Source: Spirogloea muscicola
Taxonomy: Eukaryota; Streptophyta; Zygnematophyceae; Spirogloeales; Spirogloeaceae
Direction of reading: 5' to 3'
DNA: 48,039 bases
NCBI GenBank assembly: GCA_009602725.1
Contig: WELB01000022.1
Span: 18,288-66,326 of the forward strand
Shown: positions 22,701-35,243 of the stretch, piece by piece
Numbering within the stretch: position 1 is the stretch's first letter
Layout of the letters: each line of letters begins with the position of its first letter
Translations under genes and position numbers: made by a program
The notes under the pieces: model-generated
Databases searched by the model: none
Seen by the model: the letters and a program-made list of their open reading frames with translations, nothing else
Told to the model about the DNA's origin: nothing

Positions 22701-25700
22701 GGAACCAGCCTCAGTTGAAGCCGGTGCAAAGTAGGACTCAGCCAAGGAAGTGCTCTTTGCTGTCCAGGCGCACCTGATTCATGTCGATGGTCTGTAAAGC
22801 ATCGCCACGGGTGAAGATAACGGCGTGGTTTTGATTTTCCGGTTTGCCCTCCCCGAGCTTAGCAGGGCCAGGAAGCCGAATTCGATAGATTGGCTGCTCT
22901 AGACCGTTGGAGGCTTTGACCAGCACGGAATAGTAGGTCTTACAAACTTTCCCCTTCTCCTCCAACTCCACTTCGTCCATGTACGCAACTCTTAGCAGTG
23001 GGTGGCTGGAGACACGGGGGCAATGAAGCTATCAATTCATTGCTAAGATCGTCACTGGGCCTAGCCTAAGCCACATGCCCTCTTTAGATAACGGCATGCA
23101 GGCGCGACGTAAGTGTTGCAACAAGTCCACTTCGATTCGCAGGTCTGATATCAAAAGAAAGGAATGATCAGCCTAGTCTGTCAAGGACTTGTATCCAGTT
23201 CAGAAGCTTCTTCAATATCCATCGAAAGTGGTCATCGTTCAATCTCAAAGTCACGGACGCCCAAGCCCTTTGCAAGAGTTTAGCAATATACTCACGTATT
23301 CATGAGATCAAAAATGTCCGTTGCTTGTGACAGTTTTGATCGCTTTTGGGCGCCATAGATCTGGCATGTAGCTACATACGTGAACTTGATCGCAGCCATG
23401 GCTTGCAACTGTGCCCAGGTGCTCTTGTGTGGCTCCCCAGCCTTACCTTGTCCAGCTTCTCCCTTCATTTTCTTGTAGCCTTCAGCAAATTCTGCAAGCA
23501 CGCATGATGCACGTAGCTTGGAGAGATTGGCCATGATACTCATGCAGCCTTGACTTTTTCCCAATTACACACGACACCAAATACTAAACGAGCTGAGAGA
23601 AGGACTACTCCACGCATTGCCTCTTGTAGACTCACGTTCATCAGATGATATGTCAAGGAAGGCTTGCAGCTCCAGTGCCCGATGGTAGTACATCATTCCC
23701 CGCACTGCAGGACAGGTAACGAGAGCATGAAGCTATCATGATGAAGAGTTGGTTAGGAATTGGTCGTGCAACGTGGCAAGGATATGCTGTGCCTGGGCAG
23801 CACACCTGTTCGAGAGAGGGTTTGACCCCGGTATGAAGCCCAAAGGCGCAGCTCTTTCTCTCCATCCTCGCGCTCATAGAGTTGCTGTTCCCAGTTCAAT
23901 GCAGTGCAACCCATGCGCTCCAAGAAGTTGCTCCATTCATCTGCAGCAGGCAGGACCATGAGTCACCCACTTTGCATTTAAGCGGGAGCTAGACTCGAAT
24001 ACAACAGCAAACAAGGGGGCTTGTCAACAGACAACACATGCTGAGGAACACAGAAGGGAATTGCCATACCTGGGTATATTTTCTGTAGGTAATACAAGAT
24101 GGATATGCCATCCTCGTTCTCTTCATTCAGCTGGTGGCGACTGTACATAACATCCTCGGAGTAATATGGAGTCAACACTGAGAAGGCTAGCATCTGTCTG
24201 ACCCGGGGAGCCCTAGGCATGTCCATGAATAACGAATTTGTGAAGAATGCTATCCGTCGACGCGCCTCCAAATTCGATGGCACATCCATCGCACTCTCTT
24301 TGACGGTCAAAAGCAGGTGAAACCGCTTCATCTGCACGCAACGCTCTAGAACTTAGTCAGCAACAGATGCTGTACAGAATGAATGATTTACAGGTCCCCT
24401 CTGCTATGCCTCTCCTGTTTACAACAAGAAAGAGTAGTTGGACAGCGTAAGAAGCTGTGTTCATCTGCATCACTTTGCACGACTGCCAAGTCAAGGGAGC
24501 AGCACCTGCTCAGCCCATGCCTCAGTGGCAGGAGGAGGAAACAACACTGCTGGGCGGGGCTGCATTGTGGCAAAGAGATTGACCGTTCGCCTCTTGGCGA
24601 GAGGACCATTTCCTGCCTCCAGTGCCTCCCTGTAGGAAGAATGGACGATTGCAAGTGGTAAGAGGAGCTTGTCATGTGCCTGTCATCACATTTCAAGACT
24701 GGTATGGCTAGCTAGATCAGTGGATTGTCTCGCCATGTCCACTGTTTGCAGCAGGAGAGTGCACCACAGCACCTTGTGCTGGTAGTCATCATATCACGGG
24801 TGACAGTATCAAACATGTCCTGCAGAAGCCTGACAACCATTCCGCGCTTTGATGGATCAGCTTGCATCTGCCACCGCACCAAACAAGCAAGTTGCCATCA
24901 GAGGGGCAATGATCTGCTACTACCTGCTGTGAGGGCAGGTCAAAAGGAGCGCGAGAAGTGGACAGAAGCCACATCTTACCAGGAGCGTCACCAGTTCAAC
25001 GGTCTGCTTCAGGAAATTCGGCAGGTGCTCAAGGTTGAACGTGGTCACCAACGAGCCATTGCTGATGCACTTCCTCACTTCACGCAGCAGGGCATCCATT
25101 ACCACACGATCGTTCTCTCCTCTCACGATTGTGTACAGCATCTGCTCAAACAGCTTGTTCCCCTCTTCCACGGCCTTGTTCATGTAGCGTATGGCCCTCA
25201 TCCTACGCAACAACTCCGCATCCGAGGTTGCCTTGCTAGCCATCTGCACAGCAATCGGGATCTGCTCCACACAGACGAGAAACATTCAACACCTGATCTG
25301 ACCGGCAAGAGTGCAGCCACTCTGGGGCTCGCAAAGCATCTCAAGGAAATGCCAGTAGGCCAGAAAGCTCACACAGTGCTGCCTCACCTTGCTTGCAAGT
25401 AAGAAGGGTGGCCATTGCACAATATCCAGCTGGTTGGACGAGTAGGGCACGAGCATAAGGTCCAACTCACTGTGGATGCCAGCGTGCATGGATACATAAG
25501 CCAGGCTGTCAAGCTGACCAGGATGGACTAACAACTGCTGCCCACTGCTGCTTCAAAGGCCACCGCAGAAGCACAAGGAAGTGACACCTACCGCTGATTG
25601 ATAAGATCCTCTTCTCGGAAGCTGGTGATGACCTCGTTCCAGAGCTGTGCAAACCTTGCTGCCTCTTTTGTTTCCTTGTTGGGCTGTTGCATAGTACATG

Positions 25701-28700
25701 CGTTCAAACACATGAGTAAGCCCTCAGATGTTGCTCAAAGTAGAGCCCATACCCATCTCTCCAATCTGCCCCACAGACCCGAAAATCCTTCCCCCACCCC
25801 CCCTCCTACCCATCTCCCCCATTCTTCCAGGACGAAATGTGCTACAGGGGAAGTTAGCACTTGACGAGCGACCCAAGGGGGACTCCAGGATGAAAACAAA
25901 AGCACTTTGAAGAGGAGAGTGTTGGTGCACCTCATTGTACTTGCGAGATAGGGAAAAGATACGCTTGGGGGGGCGGTCCGCAGGTACAAGGTTGGCATTG
26001 AATGCGCCTGGCAGCGACAAGAAGCGCGCACGAAGCATACCCAAGGTGCGAATCTACATGGAAACAATATGTGACCCTGATAAGCACAGAGCTGGCAGAA
26101 GCAGTGGGCACCCTCCAAGCACCCTGTTTGACAGTCAAGCAAATACTATGCAAGCTCTCTGCTTAGGAGACATTGGCTCGTTAGTCATACTTCGCCTAGC
26201 CGCTGGAGTGCTCCAGTTAATCCTCCAACAAGGGTGGACATCACCGCGTACCAGATTTGAGTGTCCATGAAGTAAACCTGAGATGAACAAGCATAAGGCA
26301 AGCCAGTCAGTCTTGACTTCGAGCCAGGGTTCGGCTGTGAGTATGCTTCATCCAGCTGTTTGTATGCTTCATTGTTCAAAAAAACATAGAGGACTCTGCT
26401 TGCGCAGGTACGTGCGCTACATCATGAGGCACTTCCGGCTCCCAGCAAGCACCAGCCAAGCGACAGGGCACTGACCAGCCCAATGGGAGCCCAGATAGCC
26501 ACTACAGCCCCAATGTTCTTGTGGTCTGCATGTACAAAGCTCCGATCAAGTCAGCTGCTGAGAGCAGCAAGAAGAAAGTCCTTGATGATGTTTGCTTGAA
26601 TAGTGGGAACAAGGCTCACTGTTTGGGAAGAACTCATGCCAGCTGTACACCACATTCCACGTGGCCATGATACTCTTTGTCGGCCCTACCAGGGGCCCAA
26701 TCTGCGGCACAGTCTTTCCATGTCAGCAGCAGGCCAAGCCTCTCAGTCTGCCAGAGCGTGTTCTAAGGAGAACGAGAGCTGGATCGAGTATGTAGCAAAA
26801 GCAGCTGATCAGAGTCATTGCCTGAAATTTGTAGCTGAAAGCAAGCTTGCCGGCAACCAAGAGACACCAGAAGAGAGTGTAGCCAAGTAGTGTGAATGAG
26901 CTCTCGTGCATCCCTCTTCCCACATACAGCCGTGGCTGCACAACAGGAACGAGCACTGAGCTTACGCACCGCTGCAGGACATAGACTGCTCATTCAGATG
27001 CCAGCAGGAGAGGGGATGCCAGCTACGTCCGAGTTGGTGGCTGTGGCGTGTGCACACCTGGGACCACCACAGGAGTGCCCAAAAGATGTGCCAGTTGGAA
27101 GACTCCACCCAGCGACGAAGAAACGGAAGCACAAAAAGCAAAACTCCAATAGCACTTGGTATCAAGTACACTGCTACGGCTGCCAGGTAAATGCCAGGAC
27201 TCTTCCAGTTGCTCCCAAGCCAGCTTTTCACGCTCTGTGCCAGTATGGTAGAGCGAGAAGTAAAGCGTCAAGAAAAATCGCAACAGAAGCTCAAAGAAGT
27301 CAATTTGCGACAGTACAGCACACTGTAATGCATGATGTATCAGCAGGTTCAGGAGGTGTTACCCTGCCAAGAGCTCCAGGATTGTCCCAGGAGTGGACAT
27401 AGCACACTGCCAGGACAATCATCCACGCCCCAAAGTAGACCATCCTCAGGAACAGGCGCACAACTGACCTTGCCTTCATGCTTTTGTATATGCCCCAGCT
27501 AAGCAGTACATCAAGGAATGCTGCAAGGCAGCCATAGGAGGACATTGTCAATGGGTGGCGCAGGTTCCCTACATGAAATTACGAATGAATGAAAAGGGGG
27601 GAAGTGGGGGAAGGGGGAAGGCAAGAAGGGGCGGAGGGACAGAAAAGGGACGCTACTTGACTACTTTCTATCGGCTCAATATTGTTGATGGTGTTATCAT
27701 GCAGACCGATGCAGAGAGCTGATTGGGACCCTGCAGCACTTTCAGAATAATGTAGCCCCAAACCATGCCCGCCCACTTGCTCATTGCTGGGCAACGCTGC
27801 TCTCAAAACAAAAATTCCAAGATTGAGCCTGCAGTCTTTACCTAGACATCATGCTCTGCAAGTGTTTGATGAGAATTGTTTGGCGCCTGACCTTGCACGA
27901 GGTGGAGGCCTGCGTGTGTGATGAAGATACTGAGGACTTTCTTGAAAGTACCCAATTTGGTCACAACTTCGTAGAATGGGCCATTCCAAGCCATGATGAG
28001 CATAGCCTGCACCCAAATGTCAGCACCAAGTCAGGCATAATAAAGGCAGTTGCAGTGGCCTTGCTGTGCACAACATGCAGTAGCCTATGCCGCTGAGCAA
28101 CCTTTAAGATGGGGACATGGCATGTCATGTCAGCTGAGAGGAGACCTGGAAACAAAGTATGAAGAATATCCACATTCTATCGAAGGACCTTAGGATGTGT
28201 AAGAATGTCCTGTGCTCCACAAAGCTCTGCTTGCCTTCCCGCTGACCACTGGCCTTACGTTTCTGGAATAATGAGACACTTGCACCAAGGGGCAGTTGTA
28301 AGTGTCCCTCAGCTGACTGCTGAACAGCAGGTTTAAGGGTCACCGAGCAATCAAGTATTCCTTATGAAAGAAAGACTCTTCCAGTAGAGGCAATGGCTGG
28401 GATTGGCCAGCCCAGAAGAACAAAGTTCGAAGGGCCAGAAAGATGTAGATGAAGACTCCCTGCCAATGACATATTGCTCTACATTGTTTAATATCATGGG
28501 AAACAGTAAAGCTCACCTGGTCATTGGCCTTTGTGCGTGGAAGAGGAGGAACGAAGAAGTTTGCATCGAGGCGCATAGGCCATGAGAGCGAGAAGCACTT
28601 TGGAGACCTGTGAAAGGTGACTTCGAAGTATCAGTTAATGCTGTTGTTAAAGCCTGACGTGCCTGGACACCAACTCCTGAGCTGAACAACAAGCCCCCCA

Positions 28701-31700
28701 ATCAAGAGATTAGGCTTCTACTCGCCAGAAATACTCGTTGAAGTCATCATAATTTCGCCAAGAAGAGTGAGGAGCCTTTCCTTCGCCATTATTTTGGGCT
28801 TCCTGCAAGATCACCACCTGCTCATCATAAACCGACGCAAGCGGGTGACAGCTACAAACAAGCTCACTTTGCGGCATTGGTAATTGATAGATGACAAAAT
28901 AACTTCTAGGCGCTCACCTTGCGAATGACATCATAAATGGGTGTGACGATATTACGCAGGAAGGATTCATCGCCACCACCATACGCAGGTTTGATGTTCT
29001 CGCCAGTGGCCTTGCTAACATTGCCCATGATCATCCCAATGACCTCCCATGCCATCTGTACACAGTTCAGAGCAGAGAGAAGCTTGTCTAGGCTGATGAG
29101 CACAATCCTCAGCTACCTCAATAAGCCTGACAAGGGTCACAGTGACGCCCGAAAAGGCCAAGGAACTTGGGGCAAGGGGGGCCTGAGAGGCGCACATTGT
29201 GGAAAATATAGCAGAGGCACTCTGGAAGGAATCGAAGATTGGCAGCCTCTCCCCATATGAGCAAATATAGACCAATGTACAGCAACTTCCGCTGCTGTTT
29301 TTCCAAGGAAGCATCTGGCAGGCTGCGACACTTCAACAAGGAGCGCACATTAGGGAGGTTATGTGGAAAACTTATGCTGGAGGGGTAGCTGGCAATATAT
29401 GCTCTGTGCGATGAGTGCTTGCAACAATACAGAAGGAGGTGAACTCAACAAGACGAGGTAAGATGTGGAGCTTCCGGCAACCTGAGATTTGGCTTGTGCC
29501 CAAGAAATCTACACCACTTCTTGTAATTATCAAACGTCTTCACGTAAAGCTCACTGACTGCTCGGTCATCCATCTGGCACAAAGATTTTATAATCTCAGT
29601 GCCGCTTCTGCTTCCATGTCATCGCTGTCAGAAGCTGAGGAGGAGAACTGATTCATGAATCTAGCACTCTTGAGCTTGCATGAAGCACACATCAGATTGC
29701 CATCCCTCAAGCTTAAAGCAGATTTTGAAGCTTACAGGCCAGGAACAAAGTCTGCAGCAAGATCCGCGGACAAGTACCTTGTGAAGAGGGTCAGGCGCCG
29801 GCAGCTGCCGGACATGTGTGTTGGCCAACAATAAGATCAAGTGCTCACGCTGGTTGCGCACGCTGTCGCGCTGCATCCCACCTCAGTAGTGCTTGTGAGC
29901 GGAATTGAGGGGCTTTGGGCAAGGGAGCCTTCTCCGTCCATTGCCATGGAAGCCTCTGTCAATCTCATCGTGATAAGAGGCGCATTATGAGCTCCTTGCA
30001 GGAATTCAATTCGTGGACAGAAGGCAGAATAAGGACCTGGAAGCCAAATGTTGCCTGCAACCAGTCCAGTACATCCCAGTCCTGGGTCTGGGAGTCCCCA
30101 AAGCCAGGTACCCTTGGCAGCCCTCGCACGTTGCGAAGAGCGTCCAGAGCAGCAACAATCTGCACACTCAGGTGATTGCAGATAAGAGATTGCAGGGGGC
30201 TTCAGCATCAGCAGGGCCGTGCCTGTACCACGCTCCTGGCAGAGCAGTGTACCCTCCCTGCTGCCATCAAGAGCAACGCAGGTAGCAAACTGACACCTCA
30301 GCGCGAGCTGGCACATCATGTTGCCCACAGTTGAACAACAGCCTTGTTGCCATCAAGCCTGCTGCCAGGCTTACACTTCCTCGGAACAGAACTCCTGCTC
30401 ATGCTGAACGACAGAGGGCAACTGCACGGGAAAAAGGATCCAGCACCTCTGGCAACTGCATGATCGCCTGGTGTGCACCGGTTGCATCAAGTGGCAAGAT
30501 GTTGTACGGCTGGTACAGCTCCTTCTCTGCGGCCACAGCTTGCCCGGCCGCCAAGACCTGCCCTTTCCCAAGCGCAGCAGCCTCTGAGTGCCAAGCAATG
30601 CCGCGGTGGACGAAAAAGGCTGGCTCTGCAGTGGTCGCTGCGAATGGAGTGCGACTGCTCAGAGAAGAGCATACCTCAGGTGCAACCTCCGCAGACTCGC
30701 TCTTGTTGACCGAGCAGAGCACCTCGAATAGCACTGCCGCCGTCTGGAAAGCTTTCGCCAGCTGGACCCTGCCCACCGTCGAGTTTGATCAGGGCCACAT
30801 CAAGACATGGGCAGATGCTCAATCCAACAGCAGCTGGAGCGCAGCACTAGCCAATCACGTGGCACGACCAGTCTAGCAGGAGGTGGCAGGCCATAACAGA
30901 AGAACGTTCTGAGAATGTGCAAGCTGTGCAAGTTGCTGGCTGTGAAACAAACAGGGCCCTCGGCCCCAACAGCAGAGAGCGACGGTTCACCTATCTGCGG
31001 CCCCAACATCTGCAAGAGCCTTGACATAATTCTGGTAGTACTGCTGGTAGAAGCTCTGTATCTCCCGTGCATCGCTTCCGCGCTGCCTTTGGGCCTTGGT
31101 GGGCTCATTGTCCTGCTCGAGTACAGGCCTGCGTCAGTAGGGGAACTCAGCAGCCAGCCGCCTTGGCTCGCCTGTGCCATGATATCTGATGGTGCCTGTG
31201 GAGCAGGGCTCGGCAGCAACACCAGGCCTGCGCTTGAAGCTGGCAGCATATGACTGCGCTGCAGAGTCTGGGCTCCAATCGCAGTATGCCAAGCCCACTG
31301 TGTCATGGGCTGCCGACCAGCGAGCAAATGGCAGGTGCGAGCCGCCTGGGCTGCCCGCAGCAGAGAACGGCAGCAGCAGAAGTACCCCACTGGCAGCCTA
31401 GGACGTTGACCCACAAAGTCCTTGCAAGCGTGGGCCAGCCTCTCCAGCCTATCCAGCCTATCCAGAGCCTTGCCCAGGTCCTGCCATCCCTGAGAGCTCC
31501 GCCATCGTGCCGGGCTCCTGCTTGGCTCACCTTCTCCAGCCGAGCTAGCAGCGCAGTCTTGAATTGCCGGACACCGCGGCCGCTGGAAGTCGAGTCCAGG
31601 CGGTGCGCGCACTCGAAGGCATGGAAGCGGCCTGAGTCGCGCAGGCAAGAGGTGCAGGAGACGCCGAGTTCGAGAGCTCGAGTGAGAAAGCGTGCGGAGC

Positions 31701-32104
31701 CATCTCGCTTAGCCAAGTGCGTGCACGGAGAGGAGGGAGAGAGAGGCCCCTCCGAATCCCTGACCGCCGTCCCGCGGGGGGGGCCAGAGGCTGCGAGAGC
31801 CTTTGGGCCAGCGGAGGGGCGACGGACGCAGCTGGCAATAGAAGCCACAGCAGTCGTCGCACGTGTAATTGTCGGGCGTCCGCTGCGGCGGCCGCTGCCT
31901 GGCCGAGCACAGGCTTGGTGCGCGGGCGCGGGAGGCGGGCTCACAGAGGTAGGCGACGCGGGGGCGGGCGGCCTCGACCTCGTTGGCGGCGCGCAGGAAG
32001 CGCTCGACCTCGAGCAGCGAGGGGGGCACGATCTCGCTGCCGGGGTCGTCGGGCGCGCCGCCGGTGGACGCCACCCGGAACCCGCGCTCGCGCGGGGCCG
32101 CCAT
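19770..32104 (-). CDS. Callose synthase (glucan synthase-like, CalS/GSL)
   Basis: Plasma-membrane synthase making beta-1,3-glucan from UDP-glucose for cell plates, plasmodesmata and wounds. Forty-one exons chain in phase from 32104 to 19770, giving 1908 aa, normal for plant CalS. Exon starts (minus): 32104, 31631, 31112, 30768, 30557, 30159, 29870, 29573, 29322, 29055, 28802, 28607, 28262, 28006, 27520, 27234, 26935, 26701, 26525, 26277, 26053, 25683, 25469, 25261, 24867, 24629, 24331, 23940, 23704, 23491, 23005, 22683, 22431, 22239, 22009, 21652, 21255, 20867, 20653, 20344, 19994. The N-terminal regulatory part shows [14 protein letters not shown] and [14 protein letters not shown]; the FKS1 domain at about 300-340 shows [16 protein letters not shown]. 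Membrane segments fill about 440-700. The large cytosolic catalytic loop (about 700-1480) shows [41 protein letters not shown] and [10 protein letters not shown]. The C-terminal membrane domain ends [16 protein letters not shown]. Two introns use GC donors. The start codon abuts the N at 32105, so the N-terminus may be longer. The start of exon 3 could be 31115. Confidence 0.97.
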
Positions 32105-32105
32105 N
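32105..32105. other. Single N at the callose synthase start codon
   Basis: The base lies directly before the minus-strand ATG at 32104. To its right the sequence changes at once to simple CCTCCC repeats and family B. The gene's promoter and 5' UTR, and perhaps extra N-terminal codons, are therefore not represented. Confidence 0.6.
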
Positions 32106-32149
32106 CCTCCCTTCCTCCCTCCGGGTTAGCACCAGAAAGCTGGGCGAGC

Positions 32150-32335
32150 TCTAGTAGGTGGCAGAAGGGCTCCGTTCCTGGCATCTAGTATTCATGCATC
32201 GAGTAGTGACCTTTATGTTTTGACCCGTGGTTATTGAGCGGGTCAATCTGCCTGCTGTAGGTTATGTAGATTTTTAGATGTGCTTGCCTTTGTACCTGGC
32301 CATTTGGCCTACATTTCTTTCTAATACACGATCCC
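32150..32335 (-). repeat. Dispersed repeat family B, minus copy
   Basis: CATCTAGTATTCATGCATCG, ACCCGTGGTTATTGAGCGGG and AGATGTGCTTGCCTTTGTAC match 36240-36435 closely and, in reverse complement, 39805-39930. The ending CCTCCCTCCCTCCGGGTTAGC appears twice, at 32105-32128 and 32332-32354, flanking the copy like a short direct duplication. Confidence 0.8.
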
Positions 32336-32604
32336 TCCCTCCCTCCGGGTTAGCGAGGTTGCTACTACACATGGCCCTCCCCTTAGTTACTGATACGCTG
32401 TTTCAGGTGCCCACCTTGCAGTAGGGCAGCTTCTTGCACCACTTAGAGGGTTGAATGCATAACAAATTCCCGCCCCCCCCACCCCTCTCCGCCGGCGCCG
32501 TCATCTCCGTCACCTCGCCGGCAGCCGAGAGCCACCACCACCCCTCCCCGGCCGTCGTGTGTCGGCCTGTTTGCAGCGTGCTCGGGCTCATGCTTTGCAC
32601 CCAG

Positions 32605-32850
32605 AGAACTTTTCGTGTATTTGAAACAAACGAAGGCCAAATGGCCAAGTATACAAGAGAGCTGGGTGAGGTCTAGTTGGTGGCAGAAGGGCTTGAATCT
32701 GCCGTCCGATTGTCAGGCATCGATCAGCGACCTCCATTTGCCGACTTGTGGCTACTGAGCGGGTCACTTGCAGTGATTAATGTATGTTACCAGATGTGCT
32801 TGCCTTCTTACTTGGCCACTTCGGCCTTCCGATGTTCCAATACAAGCAAG
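32605..32850. repeat. Family B copy with an inverted end
   Basis: The left edge reads CGAAGGCCAAATGGCCAAGT in plus orientation, while the body (GAGCTGGGTGAGG ... CTACTGAGCGGGTCA ... AGATGTGCTTGCC) is in minus orientation and ends TACTTGGCCACTTCGGCC. The copy therefore has inverted GGCCAAGTA ends. Confidence 0.65.
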
Positions 32851-33522
32851 TCCCTGGGAGCAGCTCCCCCACTCCTCAGACTCCGTTCATTCATTTGGGC
32901 TGACCTCTCACAGCCATAGCCTTACGTTTTTTCAAGAGCTCTCTCCCACTGCCCCGCTGCGTCTCACCGCAAGATCGCTTCCTTGTAATCTTGCGTGCCT
33001 CCTTGCAATCGACTTTGTCAAGCGACATGCACTCCACAGTAGTGACAGATTAGCCAAACCCCCTGGACTTAGCAGTACCTAATCTCAAGCATTGCACTGC
33101 TGGCCTCTGCTCTTTCTTTGGGCAACGGCTGCATGAGTGAGTGGCTGCCCAGCGAGCTAACAAGTGTTCCTCATTCACCCTGCAGCTTCTATACATCGGC
33201 ACACGCCCCTCAACCCCAACCCTCCTCTCCCACCACACAAGCCACACCCATTGACCAACAGGTGCTGGCCAAGTCTTGCAGAAACAATATTTCGTATGTC
33301 AAGTAAGGTACATGAAGTAAGGTACATGTAGTAATAACGTACATGATGTACAGTATGAGAACAAGAATAGTGAGAGACAAGTTGGCGGCGGGCATCATGC
33401 CCTTTGCCTAATGAATGGAATGAATGAACGCAACACCCTCACTCCCACCATGTAAAGTATGGGCCAACAGCTACGTGGATACACAGCACCACACTGCACA
33501 GGCTTGCCATCAATCGGCAAGC
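32851..33522. other. Intergenic; repeat fragments only
   Basis: A weak family A hairpin (TTTGGGCTGACCTCTCACAG near 32897) and two copies of AAGTAAGGTACATG near 33303-33330 are visible. No coding frame with a known domain was found. Confidence 0.5.
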
Positions 33523-35243
33523 TCAGTAGTAGCCAAGCGACCTCACGCGCTCCTGAATCAATTGCCGCTCCCATGGGGCGACATCGGTGAAAGCATAGTC
33601 AGGGAGCTCTTCCAGTGGCTGCTTTGAGTTGTCAAATTTGGCAAAGTCATAGGTGGCTCCCCTAATAGCTTCCTTCTTGGGCCCACACGGCCTCTTGGAT
33701 GTGAGAGTGTGATAAGCTGTCCCCATCTGTTACCAATCCACATTCACAAACAAAACAGTGCGGAATGCCACAGTCAGACCTTGACTGATGGTAGTTGGGC
33801 AACCAAGAGGCCAAGAACAAGAGGTCCGCCATTTTCTGCTGAATCACTCATGCAAGGCAGCAAGCTCGGATGTTGGCTGCAGTACTCACATCCATGTCTT
33901 GGAACCAAAAGAGGTATGCAATCGCCACTGCAGGAGCACGACCCAAGCCTGCTGTGCAATGAATGTATACTTTCTCTCCCTTGCTGACATGGTGATCCAC
34001 AACACCTACTGCACCTGGAAGCTCGTGCCTCAGAGAATGAGGGTCAAAGTCCTTTGCCTGCCAAGATCAAGGCTGTTGATAATCAGAAACTCTTGAGATC
34101 TTGAGAAGGGAAGCACACAGGATCGCGTCCACAGTGAAGGAGGTGAAAGGGGAGGCTCATGGCAGGTCACTCGCATGGCGGCCTGCCCTGTGCAGCTGTG
34201 TCCATGGCAGCATCACCATATAGATGGGCAGAACACTTACCGGCCTGCGTACGTGGCGGATACCCAGCTCCTCACACTTGCGAAGAATGGCATTGAAATC
34301 AGTGCCCCAGTATGCTATGTCCTTGTCTTGTTGCAGGTTGAGGATGACCTTCACCCCCTCTCTGTGCAGCTGCTCAATATCCTCAATATTCTGAGGCTGA
34401 GAGCCGACGATGATGTTGTTGGTGATAGGCGTATAGTACATGCCTGTAATTAGCATAAAAGCACAAGCCAGATCAGGTTCAGGCCACATTACTGCTAAGC
34501 TCCTTATGGCCTCATGCAGGGATACATGTCACAGTATGCCTGGTAACCCCTCACCTAGAGACTACCTGACAACAGACAAGCTGTGGCATGCCAGGAGCTA
34601 CCACAGCTGCAAACTCTCCTACGTTTGGCTTGCTTGACAACTCTCTGCGGTATATGCGATGACACCATGTGTCGCAGCATGCCACAAGCTGCATTGGCTG
34701 CTTGAAAGCCCGCAAGTCGAGCTTTCTCGTCGTCCAAAGATGTGGCTCACCATGTGCTACTGCTGCTCTTAGATCACACTCAGACTTGACATCACATCGT
34801 GCAGGGACTGTGCTTGGTTGGTCAAGGCTACACAAGGATCTGGACGGGTTCGCACGCTGCAGGCAGCGATCAGACGTGCGGCGCGGCTCACCCAGCTCGT
34901 GGTGGTACTCGTACGGGTTGGCCATCTGGCGCTTCATGGCGTCGTTGTACTGGTCCACCCTGGAAGAGGCCTGCTGCTGGTGCCCCTGCGGTGGCGCGGC
35001 TATGGCCATGGCGGGTAGCCGGCGAGGCGCAGGCGCTTCGAGGCGCCTCGGCAGGCACGGGAGGGCGCCGCCGCGCCGGGCTGCCAGGGCCCATGCGGCT
35101 GAGGCCGCCGGCCGGGGCGAGGCCTCGGCAGGTCGAGACCGGAAGGAGGCGGCGGCGGCGGCGGCGGAGGCGGAGGAGGCGGCGGCGGAGGAGGAGGTGG
35201 TGGCAGCGGCGGCGGCGGCGGCGGGTCCTTCTGGACGACGCAC
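33523..35243 (-). CDS. LSF2: LSF2-like glucan phosphatase (dual-specificity fold)
   Basis: Predicted plastid phosphatase that removes phosphate from starch glucan during starch breakdown. Four exons chain in phase: 35243-34892, 34443-34241, 34057-33890, 33726-33523 (308 aa). After the start region come QYNDAMKRQM, NPYEYHHELG, YTPITNNIIVGSQPQ, VILNLQQDKDIAYWG, GIRHVRRP and DFDPHSL. The active-site loop HCTAGLGRAP has the CX5R cysteine at about residue 219. SKRPCGPKKEAIRGATYDFA and a C-terminal WERQLIQERVRSLGY follow. It stops after this segment and has no carbohydrate-binding module, so it resembles LSF2 rather than SEX4. The first ~78 residues are rich in Ala, Arg and Ser, as in algal transit peptides, but an alternative start at 35009 gives 230 aa. 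Its upstream end overlaps the divergent kinase exon. Confidence 0.92.

Noticed and set aside
25770-25830. C-rich run read as coding on both strands
   Set aside because: It lies inside a callose synthase intron (25930-25684) and is a simple pyrimidine tract.
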